The notes under the pieces: generated by a model
What the model was told of the DNA's origin: nothing
Databases searched by the model: none
The model's input: only the letters and a program-made list of their open reading frames with translations
Translations under genes and position numbers: made by a program
Origin: Achromobacter piechaudii NBRC 102461
GTDB lineage: Bacteria > Pseudomonadota > Gammaproteobacteria > Burkholderiales > Burkholderiaceae_B
Direction: 5' to 3'
DNA length: 64,000 bases
Assembly (NCBI RefSeq): GCF_001571245.1
Contig: NZ_BCTK01000015.1
Span: 186,001 to 250,000 of the forward strand
Shown here: positions 16,643 through 25,667 of the stretch, piece by piece
Layout: each line of letters starts with the position of its first letter
How positions within the stretch are numbered: position 1 is the first letter of the stretch

Positions 16643-17752
16643 TTAAACAACGTTCGGCAAAGCAGCCAGACACGTCGCCAGATGGTACGGAGAGGTCGAC
16701 GGCATGTCTGCACGGACCACGGCGCCCTGCCCGTCCAGACACTCGTACCAGCCCGCCTCGTGCAGGAAATGGGCGCGGAAACTGGCCAGCCCGGACTCCA
16801 ACGCGGGCAATTCGCCCAACACGGCTAGCGCGCGCAGATATTCGGTCTGCGCCCAGATGCGCCGCGTCTCATCAACGATTGCTCCCGACTCGTCCAGCGA
16901 CGCCAGCACGCCAGGGCCTTGCACGTCGACGCCGTGCTTGCGAGACCAGCGCACCGCGCGGGGCAAGGTTTCCACAAGTTCCAGCCCTTCGAACACCTGC
17001 GCGGCCCCATGCACCAGCGACAGCCATTCGAACTGGTGGCCAGGCTCCAGCCTGTTCCCGGGAGTACCTTGCAGAGCCTCCGAAATACATTGCGTGGGCC
17101 CGTGCACGAAAAACTGGGACACGCCTTGTGCAAGGCTGCGCAGATGCTGGGCGAAGAGCGCGGGCTCGGCCACCTGCGCCGCCGCCAGATACGCTTCCGT
17201 CAAATGCATCATCGGATTTTGCGCGGGCGGGCGCAGCGGCGTCTGCCAATCGGGACTGAGCGCCGCGTGATAGAGCCCGTCATGCGTCTTGAAGCGCGAC
17301 TCGATTGCCGAAGCCGTCGCCAACATCAGCTTGCGCGCCTGCGCATTGCGGCTGCGCTGAAAGTAAGCGGCGCAGGCCAGCACGATGAATGCGTGAGTGT
17401 AGAGATCCTGGGATTCGTCCAAAGGACGTGCATCGACGTCAACGCTGTAAACCCAGCCGCCGCGCTCGTCTCGAAACACGCGGCACATCGATTCGAACAG
17501 CCTGTCCGCGTGCGTGGCCGCCGCATCGCCATTCGCTTGCGCAAACACATAGAGTTGCCGCGCACATGCCATCGCCCGATACCTCGTGGGCGGCAACGGC
17601 TTGCCCGTTGTGGCATCCAGTGATTCGTAGGGCAGGCCCAATGCGCCATTGAAGCCCGGCCCCATACAAAGCGGCAGGATGACGGAGTCGAAATGTGCGC
17701 GCATGGCGCGGACATGCTCCGCGAGAGAAGGATTGGTCTGTGCGGCAATCAT
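16643..17752 (-). CDS. AGE-family (N-acylglucosamine 2-epimerase/aldose-ketose isomerase) protein
   Basis: Cytoplasmic (alpha/alpha)6-barrel enzyme of 369 residues in the AGE family, which interconverts sugar C2 epimers or aldose/ketose pairs (mannose isomerase, cellobiose epimerase). Recognisable blocks are the early RYRAMACARQLYVFA, DLYTHAFIVLACAAYF, a central NPMMHLTEAYLAAA, and PGHQFEWLSLVHGAAQ with the catalytic-type His-Glu. The ATG at 17752 was taken because the extra upstream residues are basic and unlike the family. No sugar transport or kinase genes are adjacent, so the substrate is open. Confidence 0.85.
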   Translation of the reverse strand: MIAAQTNPSLAEHVRAMRAHFDSVILPLCMGPGFNGALGLPYESLDATTGKPLPPTRYRAMACARQLYVFAQANGDAAATHADRLFESMCRVFRDERGGWVYSVDVDARPLDESQDLYTHAFIVLACAAYFQRSRNAQARKLMLATASAIESRFKTHDGLYHAALSPDWQTPLRPPAQNPMMHLTEAYLAAAQVAEPALFAQHLRSLAQGVSQFFVHGPTQCISEALQGTPGNRLEPGHQFEWLSLVHGAAQVFEGLELVETLPRAVRWSRKHGVDVQGPGVLASLDESGAIVDETRRIWAQTEYLRALAVLGELPALESGLASFRAHFLHEAGWYECLDGQGAVVRADMPSTSPYHLATCLAALPNVV

Positions 17753-17901
17753 CTTGGAACGACGCGTACCCGAAACGGGCCCCAGGTTTTTGAGCAGCAA
17801 CGATAACCGAAAAAATCGTCGCAATTCCTGGAGTGTTTTCCGCAGCCTCATGCACACACAGACCGGTTCAACCGATCAGCTCCGTCCAGGGCAAAAACGC
17901 C

Positions 17902-18114
17902 CTATCGGAAGATGTTTTCCTCGACCCAGTTCTGCGCGAATATCTCCGCGCGGTCTCGTGCTTCGTCCAACGAAGCGCAGTTGCCCAAGTGGGAAAACGC
18001 GGCATCCACTTCGGTGCCGCCCTCGGCCGTTACCGTCAGCAAGACGCCATATCCGCCGGTATCCATGGCCGCTGTGGAAACGTCGATCAGTACTTCCTGG
18101 TCACGATGCTGCAT
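17902..18114 (-). CDS. Small hypothetical protein
   Basis: A 70-residue acidic soluble protein, not recognised. It starts MQHRDQEVLIDVSTAAMDTG, and the C-terminal half is helical and acidic (LDEARDRAEIFAQNWVEENIF). A strong ribosome site (GGGAGG, 7 nt before the ATG) supports translation. Two tandem hairpins precede it in the leader. It is transcribed toward the AGE gene, with about 150 bp between them. Confidence 0.65.
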   Translation of the reverse strand: MQHRDQEVLIDVSTAAMDTGGYGVLLTVTAEGGTEVDAAFSHLGNCASLDEARDRAEIFAQNWVEENIFR

Positions 18115-18457
18115 GTGCTACCTCCCAGTCGGTTACCTAAACGCGTGAACCACGCGTGACGTTGCGAGACCGAAATCTCGCGTAAGTGAATAGACCTGAA
18201 AGCGTCACGCAAGTTCATCTTAACGGCGACGAAACAAGCGCGATACGTCCGGAAGATGCGAAATCACACATTCCGTCTCAGGAGATTCCCGTACTGCCCT
18301 ATAAATACCCCCTGCGATGCGACATATGGCGAAAACATTCGCAAAATATGCGGCATTTCGGTGCATCTTGCTTCAAGAGGCAGCAAGAGCAACGCGGGAG
18401 GTAGGCAGGAATGTGATGCAAGCAAGCGCGCGGACAAACGCCCGCGCGTGGCGATGA
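18115..18457. other. 343-bp intergenic region
   Basis: It holds the leader and promoter region of the small gene ending at 18114, two tandem hairpins (18141-18181), an AT-richer stretch around 18300-18350, and a GC hairpin near 18428-18450 that may end the 18458-18682 transcript. I see no credible coding frame or RNA gene. Confidence 0.5.
18141..18181 (-). promoter_or_regulatory. Tandem hairpins in the leader of the small gene at 17902-18114
   Basis: ACGCGTG-AAC-CACGCGT (18141-18157) and GCGAGA-CCGAAA-TCTCGC (18164-18181) are adjacent perfect inverted repeats, 27 nt or more upstream of the start codon. They may be an RNA leader structure or protein sites. Confidence 0.35.
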
Positions 18458-18682
18458 TCAGCGCACGTGGATCGCGCTGGGTTCTTCCATGCGCAGGGCA
18501 AGCTTGCCCTTTTCGGTGATCAGCCAACGGCCATCTTCACCGGGCTGGATGCAGCGCAACGTCTGAAGCGCCTGCGAAATTTCGACAGGCACTTCGGCTT
18601 GTGCGGCGCCGGGTTCGGAGTTATCGGCCACGATGCGCAGCCAATGACCCAGTTCGCCTTTTTGGAAACGATGCAATGCCAT
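18458..18682 (-). CDS. Small hypothetical protein
   Basis: A 74-residue soluble protein, not recognised. It starts MALHRFQKGELGHWLRIVAD and ends with a GRWLITEKGKLALRME stretch, which resembles the tail of a winged-helix domain (a beta-wing 'LTEKG' pattern). GAGAG lies 8 nt before the ATG at 18682; a TTG six codons earlier is less likely. It could be a small wHTH-like regulator, but this is only a resemblance. Confidence 0.6.
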   Translation of the reverse strand: MALHRFQKGELGHWLRIVADNSEPGAAQAEVPVEISQALQTLRCIQPGEDGRWLITEKGKLALRMEEPSAIHVR

Positions 18683-18736
18683 GCGTAATTCTCTCTTCAA
18701 TCGACTAACGATAGCATGCTCGTCAAGCCCGCCTCG

Positions 18737-19483
18737 CTACGCCAGAAGCTTGGGTACCGACGCAACCAGCAGTGCAATGCCGGACAGGGTCAGCAGGCCC
18801 AGCACGATGCGCCGAAACGTCATATCGCTGATGCCCACATAGACTCGCGCGCCCAACAACGTGGGCACCAGCATGGCCGGCACGATGAGGGCAAACAGCG
18901 GCAGCATGTCCCGCGTCACCACGCCCGTCATCACGTATCCGGCCATCGTGACCGCCAACATCGACAGGTTGAAGTTCTGGATCACCGAACGTTGCACATC
19001 GCGCTCGAAGCCCCGCAAGGTGCACCAGAGCGTCGGAATGACGCCGGTGAAGCCGCCGATGCCGCCCATGACGCCACCCATCGCGCCAACGACTCCGTCC
19101 GCCACCTTGCCCCCGGCGCTTATACGCGGCAAGCGCGTCGCAAAAAGCATGATGGGGCACCAGATTGCAAGCAAGGCGCCAATGAACGCCTTGAAGATCA
19201 GCGGGTCCAGATGGGGCAGGAGCCGAACGCCTATGGGTATGCCCACCAGCCCGCCCAACACGAAGGGCAGCAGTTGCGCCCATGAGAACCCCCGGCGCAC
19301 GGTGAAGGCAGCCAGCAACTGGCCGGTGAGCGCGCCGAACACGGTCATCGCAGCGGCCAGTCTGGGGTCTATGGTCCAGGCCCAGAACGACATGGCCACC
19401 ATTCCGAAGCCAAATCCCGACAGCCCCTGTACGAATCCCGCAGCCACCGCACCCAGGACGACCAGCACATATAGCGAATCCAT
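18737..19483 (-). CDS. TauE/SafE-family (TSUP) sulfite/sulfonate-type exporter
   Basis: Inner-membrane protein of 248 residues with about eight helices. It begins with the TSUP hallmark GFVQGLSGFGFGMVAM and has the second repeat GGVMGGIGGFTGVIPTLW. Family members export sulfite, sulfoacetate or other organosulfur anions. The ATG at 19483 (MDSLY) fits the normal N-terminus. It lies downstream of, and codirectional with, the EamA transporter gene (19545-20456), with 61 bp between them. The substrate is not predictable. Confidence 0.88.
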   Translation of the reverse strand: MDSLYVLVVLGAVAAGFVQGLSGFGFGMVAMSFWAWTIDPRLAAAMTVFGALTGQLLAAFTVRRGFSWAQLLPFVLGGLVGIPIGVRLLPHLDPLIFKAFIGALLAIWCPIMLFATRLPRISAGGKVADGVVGAMGGVMGGIGGFTGVIPTLWCTLRGFERDVQRSVIQNFNLSMLAVTMAGYVMTGVVTRDMLPLFALIVPAMLVPTLLGARVYVGISDMTFRRIVLGLLTLSGIALLVASVPKLLA

Positions 19484-19544
19484 TTCTGCCGCGCATCCAC
19501 GAATAGTGCCCGGCCCCAGCCGGCGCACGACATTCTAGTGCGTT

Positions 19545-20456
19545 CTACAAGGGCCGCAGCGCAAGCGGACGCTTCATCCGCGCAGCGACCGCCGAGGCCA
19601 CGACGCTCAGGCCGATAAGCGCCAGGCCCAACGCCAGATCTGCCGAGATGCGTTCATGGAACACCACGGATGACACGATCAGCCCGATCACCGGCACGCA
19701 CAACATGGCGATCGAGGTGGCAACGGGCGGCATCTTCTGCGTCATGCCCAGCACCACGATGAACGTCAGCGCCGTCGCCAACGGCCCCGTGTACAGGATG
19801 ATCGGCCATGCGTCGGGCACGGCCAGAAAGCCAGGCGCGCCGTCGCGCAACCAGGCCAGCGCGGCGAGCGGCACGGTGGCCAGCGCCGTTTGCCAGGGAA
19901 TCATGTCGGCGCCCAGGCGCACATGGCGATGGCCTCGCAACTGGATGATATTGCACGCCCACGCGAACGACGCGCCAAGCAGCATGATGAGGCCCACCAC
20001 GGTATGCGCCTGCCATGGGCTGAACGCCGGCGCCACGATCACCCCGATACCCGCGTAACTCAGCGCCGTCGCCAGCCACTGCCCCGCATTCAGCCGCTCT
20101 TTCAGGATCAGCGCCGATAACGGAATCACCCATATCGACGTAGCGTAGGCAACGACGGACGCGCGGCCGGGCGCCACGTACTGCAACGCCCACAAGGCCA
20201 GCGCGGTGAAGGCCCCCATCTGCAAGAGCGCGACGCCGGCCACCAGCGGCCATTCCTGCCGCGTTGGAAAGCGCAGCCGACCCACGGCCGCCAGCACCAG
20301 CACGCTGACCAGGGCCGCCGATCCAAACCGGCAGGCGGCCAGCCACAACGGGCTCATGTGCGCCAACCCCATTTTCATGACGGGCCAGTTCCCCCCCCAC
20401 ACCATCACCGCGCCCATCAGGGGCAGGAACTTGCGCAACGTACTTTGCTGACTCAT
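19545..20456 (-). CDS. EamA/DMT-superfamily transporter
   Basis: Inner-membrane protein of 303 residues with ten predicted helices in two EamA repeats. The first opens with VMVWGGNWPVMKMGLAHMSP and the second with LIMLLGASFAWACN. These proteins export amino acids or metabolites. It diverges from an Lrp/AsnC regulator 160 bp away, a common pairing for amino-acid exporters. Export of an amino acid under Lrp-type control is therefore the best guess. The ATG at 20456 directly follows an in-frame GTG. Confidence 0.87.
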   Translation of the reverse strand: MSQQSTLRKFLPLMGAVMVWGGNWPVMKMGLAHMSPLWLAACRFGSAALVSVLVLAAVGRLRFPTRQEWPLVAGVALLQMGAFTALALWALQYVAPGRASVVAYATSIWVIPLSALILKERLNAGQWLATALSYAGIGVIVAPAFSPWQAHTVVGLIMLLGASFAWACNIIQLRGHRHVRLGADMIPWQTALATVPLAALAWLRDGAPGFLAVPDAWPIILYTGPLATALTFIVVLGMTQKMPPVATSIAMLCVPVIGLIVSSVVFHERISADLALGLALIGLSVVASAVAARMKRPLALRPL

Positions 20457-20616
20457 CACTACAGGGTCTACCGCTTGAATATTCCGTGCTTCGGCCAGTT
20501 TGCCGAAGAAAGAAATAGTCTATAGGGTAAACCCCAGCATATTTCACCTCAATTTGCTCCGATACACTGCATCCCCAGCACGAACGAACTGCAAAGCAAC
20601 GATACCTAGGTGACTT

Positions 20617-21087
20617 ATGCCGGAAATCAACCTGGATGCGACCGACATCCGAATCCTGAACGAACTGCAACGCGACGCGCGCCTGACCAATGTCGAACTG
20701 GCCGCGCGCGTGAATCTGTCTGCTTCGCCCTGCCTGGCCCGCGTACGACGCCTGGAAACCGACGGTCTGATCGATCGCCGTGTCACGCTGCTCAATGCGC
20801 GCAAACTGGGCTTGAAGGTCAACGTCTTCATCCAGATCTCGCTGGACAAGCAGCGCAAGGCCGCGCTGGACGTCTTCGAACGCGAGATCGCAGTGCTGCC
20901 CGAGATCATGGAGTGCTATTTGATGTCGGGCGATGCCGATTACCTGATCCGCGCATTGGTGCCCGATGTGGACGCGCTTGAACGACTGATCGTGGAGCAC
21001 ATCACGCGCATCCCGGGCGTAGCCAGCATACGTTCGAGCTTCGCGCTCAAACAGGTGCTGTACACCACCGCCGTTCCGCTTGCCTGA
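20617..21087 (+). CDS. Lrp/AsnC-family transcriptional regulator
   Basis: A 156-residue regulator. The N-terminal HTH (about 5-60: [30 protein letters not shown]) is followed by an AsnC/RAM ligand-binding domain with the expected [20 protein letters not shown] segment. AGGTG precedes the ATG by 6 nt. The divergent EamA exporter is its likely target. The shared intergenic region holds a GAAATA...TATTTC dyad (20512-20546). Confidence 0.92.
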   Translation: MPEINLDATDIRILNELQRDARLTNVELAARVNLSASPCLARVRRLETDGLIDRRVTLLNARKLGLKVNVFIQISLDKQRKAALDVFEREIAVLPEIMECYLMSGDADYLIRALVPDVDALERLIVEHITRIPGVASIRSSFALKQVLYTTAVPLA

Positions 21088-21202
21088 CAGATACGACGCG
21101 ACGCGTTCCGAAACTTGCGGGATCACCCGGCCGCCCGCACAATGATTGCGTCGGCGCGGCATTCGCGCCGGCTTCCCTCCCATCGCTTAGCAAGGAGCAA
21201 CC

Positions 21203-21436
21203 ATGCCCGAAACAGAATGGTCACCCGGCGGCACGCTACCCGATCGTCAGGGTTACTTTGAAGTGGAATTCGACACAGGCGAAACCGAAATCACGCGCTA
21301 CGGCATGCTGGGTTGGGAACCCGAAGCCGAGCGTGGACGCATCCTGCGGTGGCGCGGCCTGGATCCCGACATCGAAGAAGCCGAAATCCAGCGTGAAAGC
21401 GCCCTGCGCAATAACGGCGACGCCTTGCTGGGCTGA
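21203..21436 (+). CDS. Small acidic hypothetical protein
   Basis: A 77-residue acidic, soluble protein with a strong ribosome site (AAGGAG, 5 nt before the ATG). It reads as a small beta-rich fold (YFEVEFDTGETEITRYGMLG) followed by an acidic helix. No family is recognised. It is monocistronic and ends at a bidirectional terminator. Confidence 0.7.
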   Translation: MPETEWSPGGTLPDRQGYFEVEFDTGETEITRYGMLGWEPEAERGRILRWRGLDPDIEEAEIQRESALRNNGDALLG

Positions 21437-21452
21437 TCCCTTGCCCCAAAAC

Positions 21453-21486
21453 AAAAACGCCGCGGACCGAAATCCGCGGCGTTTTT
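21453..21486. terminator. Bidirectional intrinsic terminator
   Basis: Perfect 14-bp stem (21453-21466 with 21473-21486) with A5 and T5 ends, so it works for the + gene ending at 21436 and the - gene ending at 21515. Confidence 0.93.
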
Positions 21487-21514
21487 CATGGATAAAGATC
21501 TTATCGCCAGAGGC

Positions 21515-22105
21515 TTACCAATCAAGCTTGGAGATCTTGGTGCCAGCCAACGAAACACCGGCCATCAAGCCACCGTTGTTCATCACGAAACCCACGATCG
21601 GCTGTTGCGCCGTGTTGGTATCGATGCGGCCGTTGGCACCAATGTTCACCACGGCAACCGTGGCGTCCGCGCCGACGGTCCAGCCGCTGCTGTTGCGGAA
21701 TTTGTTCAGGGCGTCATCCGTCATGAACAACAACACCATGGCCTTGGATTGCGCGCCGGCCTGGAACCCGATCGAGCCAGCCGTCGTGCTGTAGTACCCG
21801 GCATTGGCGCCGCCTACCCGCAGCACGCCCTTGCCATGCTCGGCGCCCACGATGAAGCTGCCGCTCAATACGTCAGGGAACACCAACACACCCTTGGCGC
21901 GCGCCACCAATTCCTTGGATTGCGGCGACGCTTCGTACAACTTGGTCAGCGTTGCGTTGGCCGCGCTATTCATCGAATCGCGCTTCTCGGTTGAGGTAGC
22001 CGACGATTTCGGGGTGGTCGTAGTACAGCCAGCAAACAGCACACCGGCCACACCAATCGTCGCGGCAATACCTACACGACGCAGAACAGGAAAAGTGTCA
22101 AGCAT
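21515..22105 (-). CDS. YSC84/SYLF-domain lipoprotein
   Basis: A 196-residue outer-envelope lipoprotein. The signal peptide has lipobox LFAGC with acylated C27. The SYLF (YSC84) domain follows at about 70-196, with the family pattern AKGVLVFPDVLSGSFIVGAEHGKGVL, FQAGAQSKAMVLLFMT and a closing glycine-rich GLMAGVSLAGTKISKL. SYLF domains bind lipid. Homologues are widespread in beta- and gammaproteobacteria with no firm role. GGAG precedes the ATG by 6 nt. Confidence 0.9.
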   Translation of the reverse strand: MLDTFPVLRRVGIAATIGVAGVLFAGCTTTTPKSSATSTEKRDSMNSAANATLTKLYEASPQSKELVARAKGVLVFPDVLSGSFIVGAEHGKGVLRVGGANAGYYSTTAGSIGFQAGAQSKAMVLLFMTDDALNKFRNSSGWTVGADATVAVVNIGANGRIDTNTAQQPIVGFVMNNGGLMAGVSLAGTKISKLDW

Positions 22106-22332
22106 GGAACTCTCCTTTATTGTTGTCAGCGGGTACCACTGTACCGATCAAAATCGCCGGAGCAAGGCACACGATTGTGATAAACGAAACAAAACCTACC
22201 TGGTGCCTTGCGCGGCCAGACGGGTCGGACCCAGCGCTCATGCGCCTGCGCGGGCCGAATCGCCCGCTTTGGCGCTGCAACATTTAGTAGAGCCTGCCCG
22301 GCGCGCCTGTCATGCCTGGCGAGCCTGCATCA

Positions 22333-22590
22333 CTACAAAATGCCGTATCTGGGTTCGCCCGTGGACGCATCCACCGACACGATGCCGGACAGCACCAACT
22401 CGGCATGACGACGCGCGACATCGGCGTCGGCAAAGGTCACGAAACGCGGCAAGGACCAGCGCTGCGGCTGCGCACCGTTGCTTCCGGTCCGGCTCACGAC
22501 AATCTCGATGGCCATCACGCCGGCATCCAGATTCACGATCTCACAACCCACTTGAAAACCATCGATATGGCGTTGCGGTCCCGCCCCCAT
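22333..22590 (-). CDS. Small hypothetical protein
   Basis: An 85-residue soluble protein, not recognised (MGAGPQRHIDGFQVGCEIVN at the start, LPRFVTFADADVARRHAELVLSG later). The start at 22590 has AGGAG 8 nt upstream. The longer frame to 22632 lacks one. It is transcribed toward the SYLF lipoprotein gene but is separated from it by about 230 bp with no obvious second gene. Confidence 0.55.
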   Translation of the reverse strand: MGAGPQRHIDGFQVGCEIVNLDAGVMAIEIVVSRTGSNGAQPQRWSLPRFVTFADADVARRHAELVLSGIVSVDASTGEPRYGIL

Positions 22591-22675
22591 TCTTGTGCTC
22601 CTGAAATCAATCATTCGCGCGCAATATGCCAAAAAAATATCGTGCTGAAAAGAAGTGTTTTTAGCGGGTCACGCC

Positions 22676-22694
22676 GCACTAGATCGTCTAGTGC
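22676..22694. promoter_or_regulatory. Perfect 8-bp dyad in a divergent intergenic region
   Basis: GCACTAGA-TCG-TCTAGTGC, a 19-bp inverted repeat between the small minus-strand gene and the aspartoacylase-like gene. It holds CTAG twice, which is usually rare in bacterial genomes, so it is probably an operator of unknown owner. Confidence 0.4.
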
Positions 22695-22844
22695 TGAGGC
22701 ATCTTGTAAATGCTCGAATGCACCTGAAACTTCAACTTTTGACTCCCATCGCGTCCATTTTTTTAATCGTGCAAAGGCGACGGGCATTTGCCGCCTTGCG
22801 GCCCGGGGGTATATTCCAACGTTCGACAAGAGGCCTATCGATCC

Positions 22845-23798
22845 ATGCAAACATCTGCTTTCGAACCCGACACCGCCCCCCTGGAAGTTTTGCCGCGCGA
22901 CCTTTCGGCTTACCGCGAAGGCAATACCGGCATCCCGTACGTTCACCGGTTTGAATCCGGCGTGCCCGGCCCTCACGTTCTGATCAACGCCATCACGCAT
23001 GGCAATGAGATCTGTGGCATGGTCGCCGCCACGCATTTGCTGGACAACGGCGTGCGGCCCAAGATCGGCACGCTGACGGTCAGCTTCGCCCACGTCGAAG
23101 CCTATGAAGCCTTCGACATCGACAATCCCTACGAAAACCGCCAGTTGGTTCATAACCTGAACCGCATCTGGTCGGCGGCCATGCTTGATGGCGCCGAAGA
23201 CAGCCCCGAACTGCGCCGCGCGCGCGAACTGCGTCCGGTGCTGGATGCCGCCGACTTCGTGCTGGACATCCACTCAACCCGCGCGCCGGTACAGCCCTTC
23301 TGGGTCTACAACGAGATGGACCGCAACACCGCATTGGCCGCTGCCGTTGGCGCGCCCGCAGTGCATCTGGTGATGCCGCAACACAAGTTTCCCGGCACGG
23401 GAGTCATGGGTTATGGCCACCACGGCGATCCCTCGTCCAACAGCCAAGGTTCGCTTGTCGTGGAATGCGGCCAGCATTTCGCCCGATCCGCCGCAGAGCT
23501 GGCAACGGACGTGACGATGCGTTTTCTGGCCCACACCGGCCTGATCGACGCTCCGTTGAACGCCCCGCCGCCGCCGGTGCCGCAGCGCTTTCGCTTGCTG
23601 GAAGTGCACATGGTCAAGTCCGCGGATTTCCGCTTCAGCCGCCCCGTCATCGGTTTTGAAACCTTCGACAAGGGCGAACTGATCGCCACGGACGGCGCCG
23701 AAGAAATCCGGTCACCGTGCGACCACTGCACGATCTTCATGCCTACCCGCATGCCGATCGTGGGCCGCGAAGCCGTCTACCTCACCGTGGCGATCTAA
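22845..23798 (+). CDS. Succinylglutamate desuccinylase/aspartoacylase-family (M14-like) zinc hydrolase
   Basis: Zinc carboxypeptidase-fold hydrolase of 317 residues. The zinc ligands appear as H-x2-E in THGNEICG and a later His in DIHSTRAP. YENRQLVHNLNRIW matches the family's Asn-Arg substrate-contact segment. Members remove acyl groups from N-acyl amino acids. The ATG at 22845 was chosen because the upstream frame extension is not family-like. It stands alone, without arginine-succinyl-transferase-pathway genes, so an aspartoacylase-like role on another N-acyl amino acid is more likely than AstE. Confidence 0.85.
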   Translation: MQTSAFEPDTAPLEVLPRDLSAYREGNTGIPYVHRFESGVPGPHVLINAITHGNEICGMVAATHLLDNGVRPKIGTLTVSFAHVEAYEAFDIDNPYENRQLVHNLNRIWSAAMLDGAEDSPELRRARELRPVLDAADFVLDIHSTRAPVQPFWVYNEMDRNTALAAAVGAPAVHLVMPQHKFPGTGVMGYGHHGDPSSNSQGSLVVECGQHFARSAAELATDVTMRFLAHTGLIDAPLNAPPPPVPQRFRLLEVHMVKSADFRFSRPVIGFETFDKGELIATDGAEEIRSPCDHCTIFMPTRMPIVGREAVYLTVAI

Positions 23799-23833
23799 GC
23801 CGCACGCAGCCAGGCTGCGTCTGCCAGACCGGC

Positions 23834-24268
23834 TTACATGTCGGGAATCAGACGCTTGCCCAGGCTGACCACTTCATCCAGCTGAAAGCCCAGGCTCTTG
23901 TAGAAACCCTGCACGGCCAGATTGCCGGATCGAATCAGCAGGTTGATCTTCGGACATCCTTTGATCAAGAGCTGGCTTTCGACGGCGCGCATCAGCAAGG
24001 TGGCGTAGCCCCGCCGCTGGTGCGCGGGCGCGACGGCCAGGTAGTTGATCCAGCCGCGGTGCCCGTCGTAGCCGCCCATCAGCGTTCCGACGATCTCATC
24101 CTTGATCTGCCCCACCAGGAACAGCTCGGGTTGCACCGTCAGCTTGCGGGCAATGTCCTTGACCGGATCATTCCAGGGACGTGTAAGACCGCAATCGCGC
24201 CACAGCTGGATCAGGGCGGCTTCGTCGGCGGCCTGGTAGGGCCGGATGGTCAGGGTTTCATGAGTCAT
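23834..24268 (-). CDS. GNAT acetyltransferase (YpeA-like)
   Basis: A 144-residue cytoplasmic N-acetyltransferase. The acetyl-CoA pyrophosphate-binding motif is intact (VAPAHQRRGYATLLMRAVE), and INLLIRSGNLAVQGFYKSLGF forms the C-terminal CoA-binding region. It opens TLTIRPYQAADEAALIQLW, much like E. coli YpeA. The substrate is unknown. It converges on the aspartoacylase-like gene. Confidence 0.9.
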   Translation of the reverse strand: MTHETLTIRPYQAADEAALIQLWRDCGLTRPWNDPVKDIARKLTVQPELFLVGQIKDEIVGTLMGGYDGHRGWINYLAVAPAHQRRGYATLLMRAVESQLLIKGCPKINLLIRSGNLAVQGFYKSLGFQLDEVVSLGKRLIPDM

Positions 24269-24354
24269 GCTTCGTTCCTTCAGTCAGGGAAACGAAGGCC
24301 CGGCGACACGCCTCGGAAGCAACACTGCGGCAAGGCTCTTGCCGCAAAAACAAA

Positions 24355-24380
24355 AAGGCCACGAGGGGTATCGTGGCCTT
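24355..24380 (-). terminator. Intrinsic terminator after phzF
   Basis: A 10-bp stem (AAGGCCACGA with TCGTGGCCTT), followed on the minus strand by TTTTTGTTTTT. A second inverted repeat (TGCGGCAAG with CTTGCCGCA, about 24326-24347) lies just beyond it. Confidence 0.82.
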
Positions 24381-24537
24381 CAAGGGACAGCGCCGAACAC
24401 TCGGCGCCTGTACGTGACTTGCCACTCAACGTGAACGTCGAGTGGCTCGTCGGTTGTCTGCCCGGCATGCGGCAGAGAAATTCGGTGTATTCATGCGGGC
24501 AAGCTTACACGAGGGCTCGCGCCGCGATCAACCGAAT

Positions 24538-25452
24538 TCAAGTGACCAGCGGCGCTGGCAGCGAGCCTTCCATGACCACCACGGCATGCCCGGCCACACC
24601 GGCCCATACCCCATCCTCGCGCGGCTCCGCATGCGCCAGCAACAAGCTGGGCCTGCCCATATCCACGCCCTGCCCCACGCGCAACGCCAGTTTCCCCTTG
24701 CCGCGCAGCGCCGCGCGCAAAGCCGTAACCGCCGCCGTCGCGCTACCTGTCGCCGGATCTTCCGTCATCCGCCCCGTAAACATCCGCGCCTGGATGTCGG
24801 TCGGCGCGTCAATCGTGTCGCTGCCGGTATCGGTGGTGTAGACATAGATGGACTTCGCGCCATCCAGCGGCAGCAAGGCGGCGTAGCCGTGCGAATCCGG
24901 CGACGCGCGGCGCAAGGCGTCACGGTTGGCCAATTGCGCAACCAGGAAGATCAACCCCACCGACACCACTTGCGGCGCATGTTCCGACGTGTCGACATCG
25001 GCCGGCTCCAGTTTCAGCGCGCGCGCCAATTGCGCGGCCGAGACTTCGCTGGCGCGCGACAAGGGTTGTGGGGCCAGCAGCTCCGCGCGTTCGACGCCCG
25101 AGGCTCCGGACCGCAACGCGATGCGCACCAGGCCCGCCGCTTCTTCGAACACAAAGGCGTCCGGCGTCGGGCGTCCCGCCGCCACCATTTCACGCGCCAG
25201 AACCACGGCGGTGCCCACGTTGGGATGACCGGCGAACGGCACCTCGCGATCAGGCGTGAAAATGCGCACCCAGGCCGTATTGCGGGGGTCTTTCGGCGGC
25301 AGTACGAAGCTGGTTTCCGAATAGTTGAATTCCCGGGCAATGCGCTGCATCTGCGCGTCATCAAGCCCTTGCGCGTCCAGCACAACCGCCAAAGGGTTGC
25401 CACAATAGGTTTGACCGGTAAAGACATCGGCGGTGACGTAGCGGTAGCGCAT
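24538..25452 (-). CDS. PhzF-family isomerase/epimerase-fold protein
   Basis: A 304-residue cytoplasmic protein of the PhzF superfamily (diaminopimelate-epimerase fold). It shows the hallmark N-terminus RYVTADVFTGQTYCGNPLAVVLDA, the catalytic-type glutamate in FNYSETSFVLPP, VPFAGHPNVGTAVVLA, and the C-terminal GRMTEDPATGSATAAV loop. The ATG at 25452 fits the family start exactly. No phenazine genes are near, so it is one of the many orphan PhzF proteins with unknown isomerase activity. Confidence 0.92.
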   Translation of the reverse strand: MRYRYVTADVFTGQTYCGNPLAVVLDAQGLDDAQMQRIAREFNYSETSFVLPPKDPRNTAWVRIFTPDREVPFAGHPNVGTAVVLAREMVAAGRPTPDAFVFEEAAGLVRIALRSGASGVERAELLAPQPLSRASEVSAAQLARALKLEPADVDTSEHAPQVVSVGLIFLVAQLANRDALRRASPDSHGYAALLPLDGAKSIYVYTTDTGSDTIDAPTDIQARMFTGRMTEDPATGSATAAVTALRAALRGKGKLALRVGQGVDMGRPSLLLAHAEPREDGVWAGVAGHAVVVMEGSLPAPLVT

Positions 25453-25667
25453 GCGGGCTTCTCGTTGTTGATGGCAGGTCCTGAGTATGCGCGCCGACCG
25501 CCAGATCGCGACAGGCACAGAATGGCATGACTTTTCCCATAACAGCGCAACGCGGAAACGTCGGACGGCGCGCCACAACCCGCATCGCAACTGCCGCCAG
25601 TCGAGTACCCTGTATTGCTGGCCCGCCTTCGCGGCCCAGGCGCGCTCAATTCAGCAAGGAATGCATC

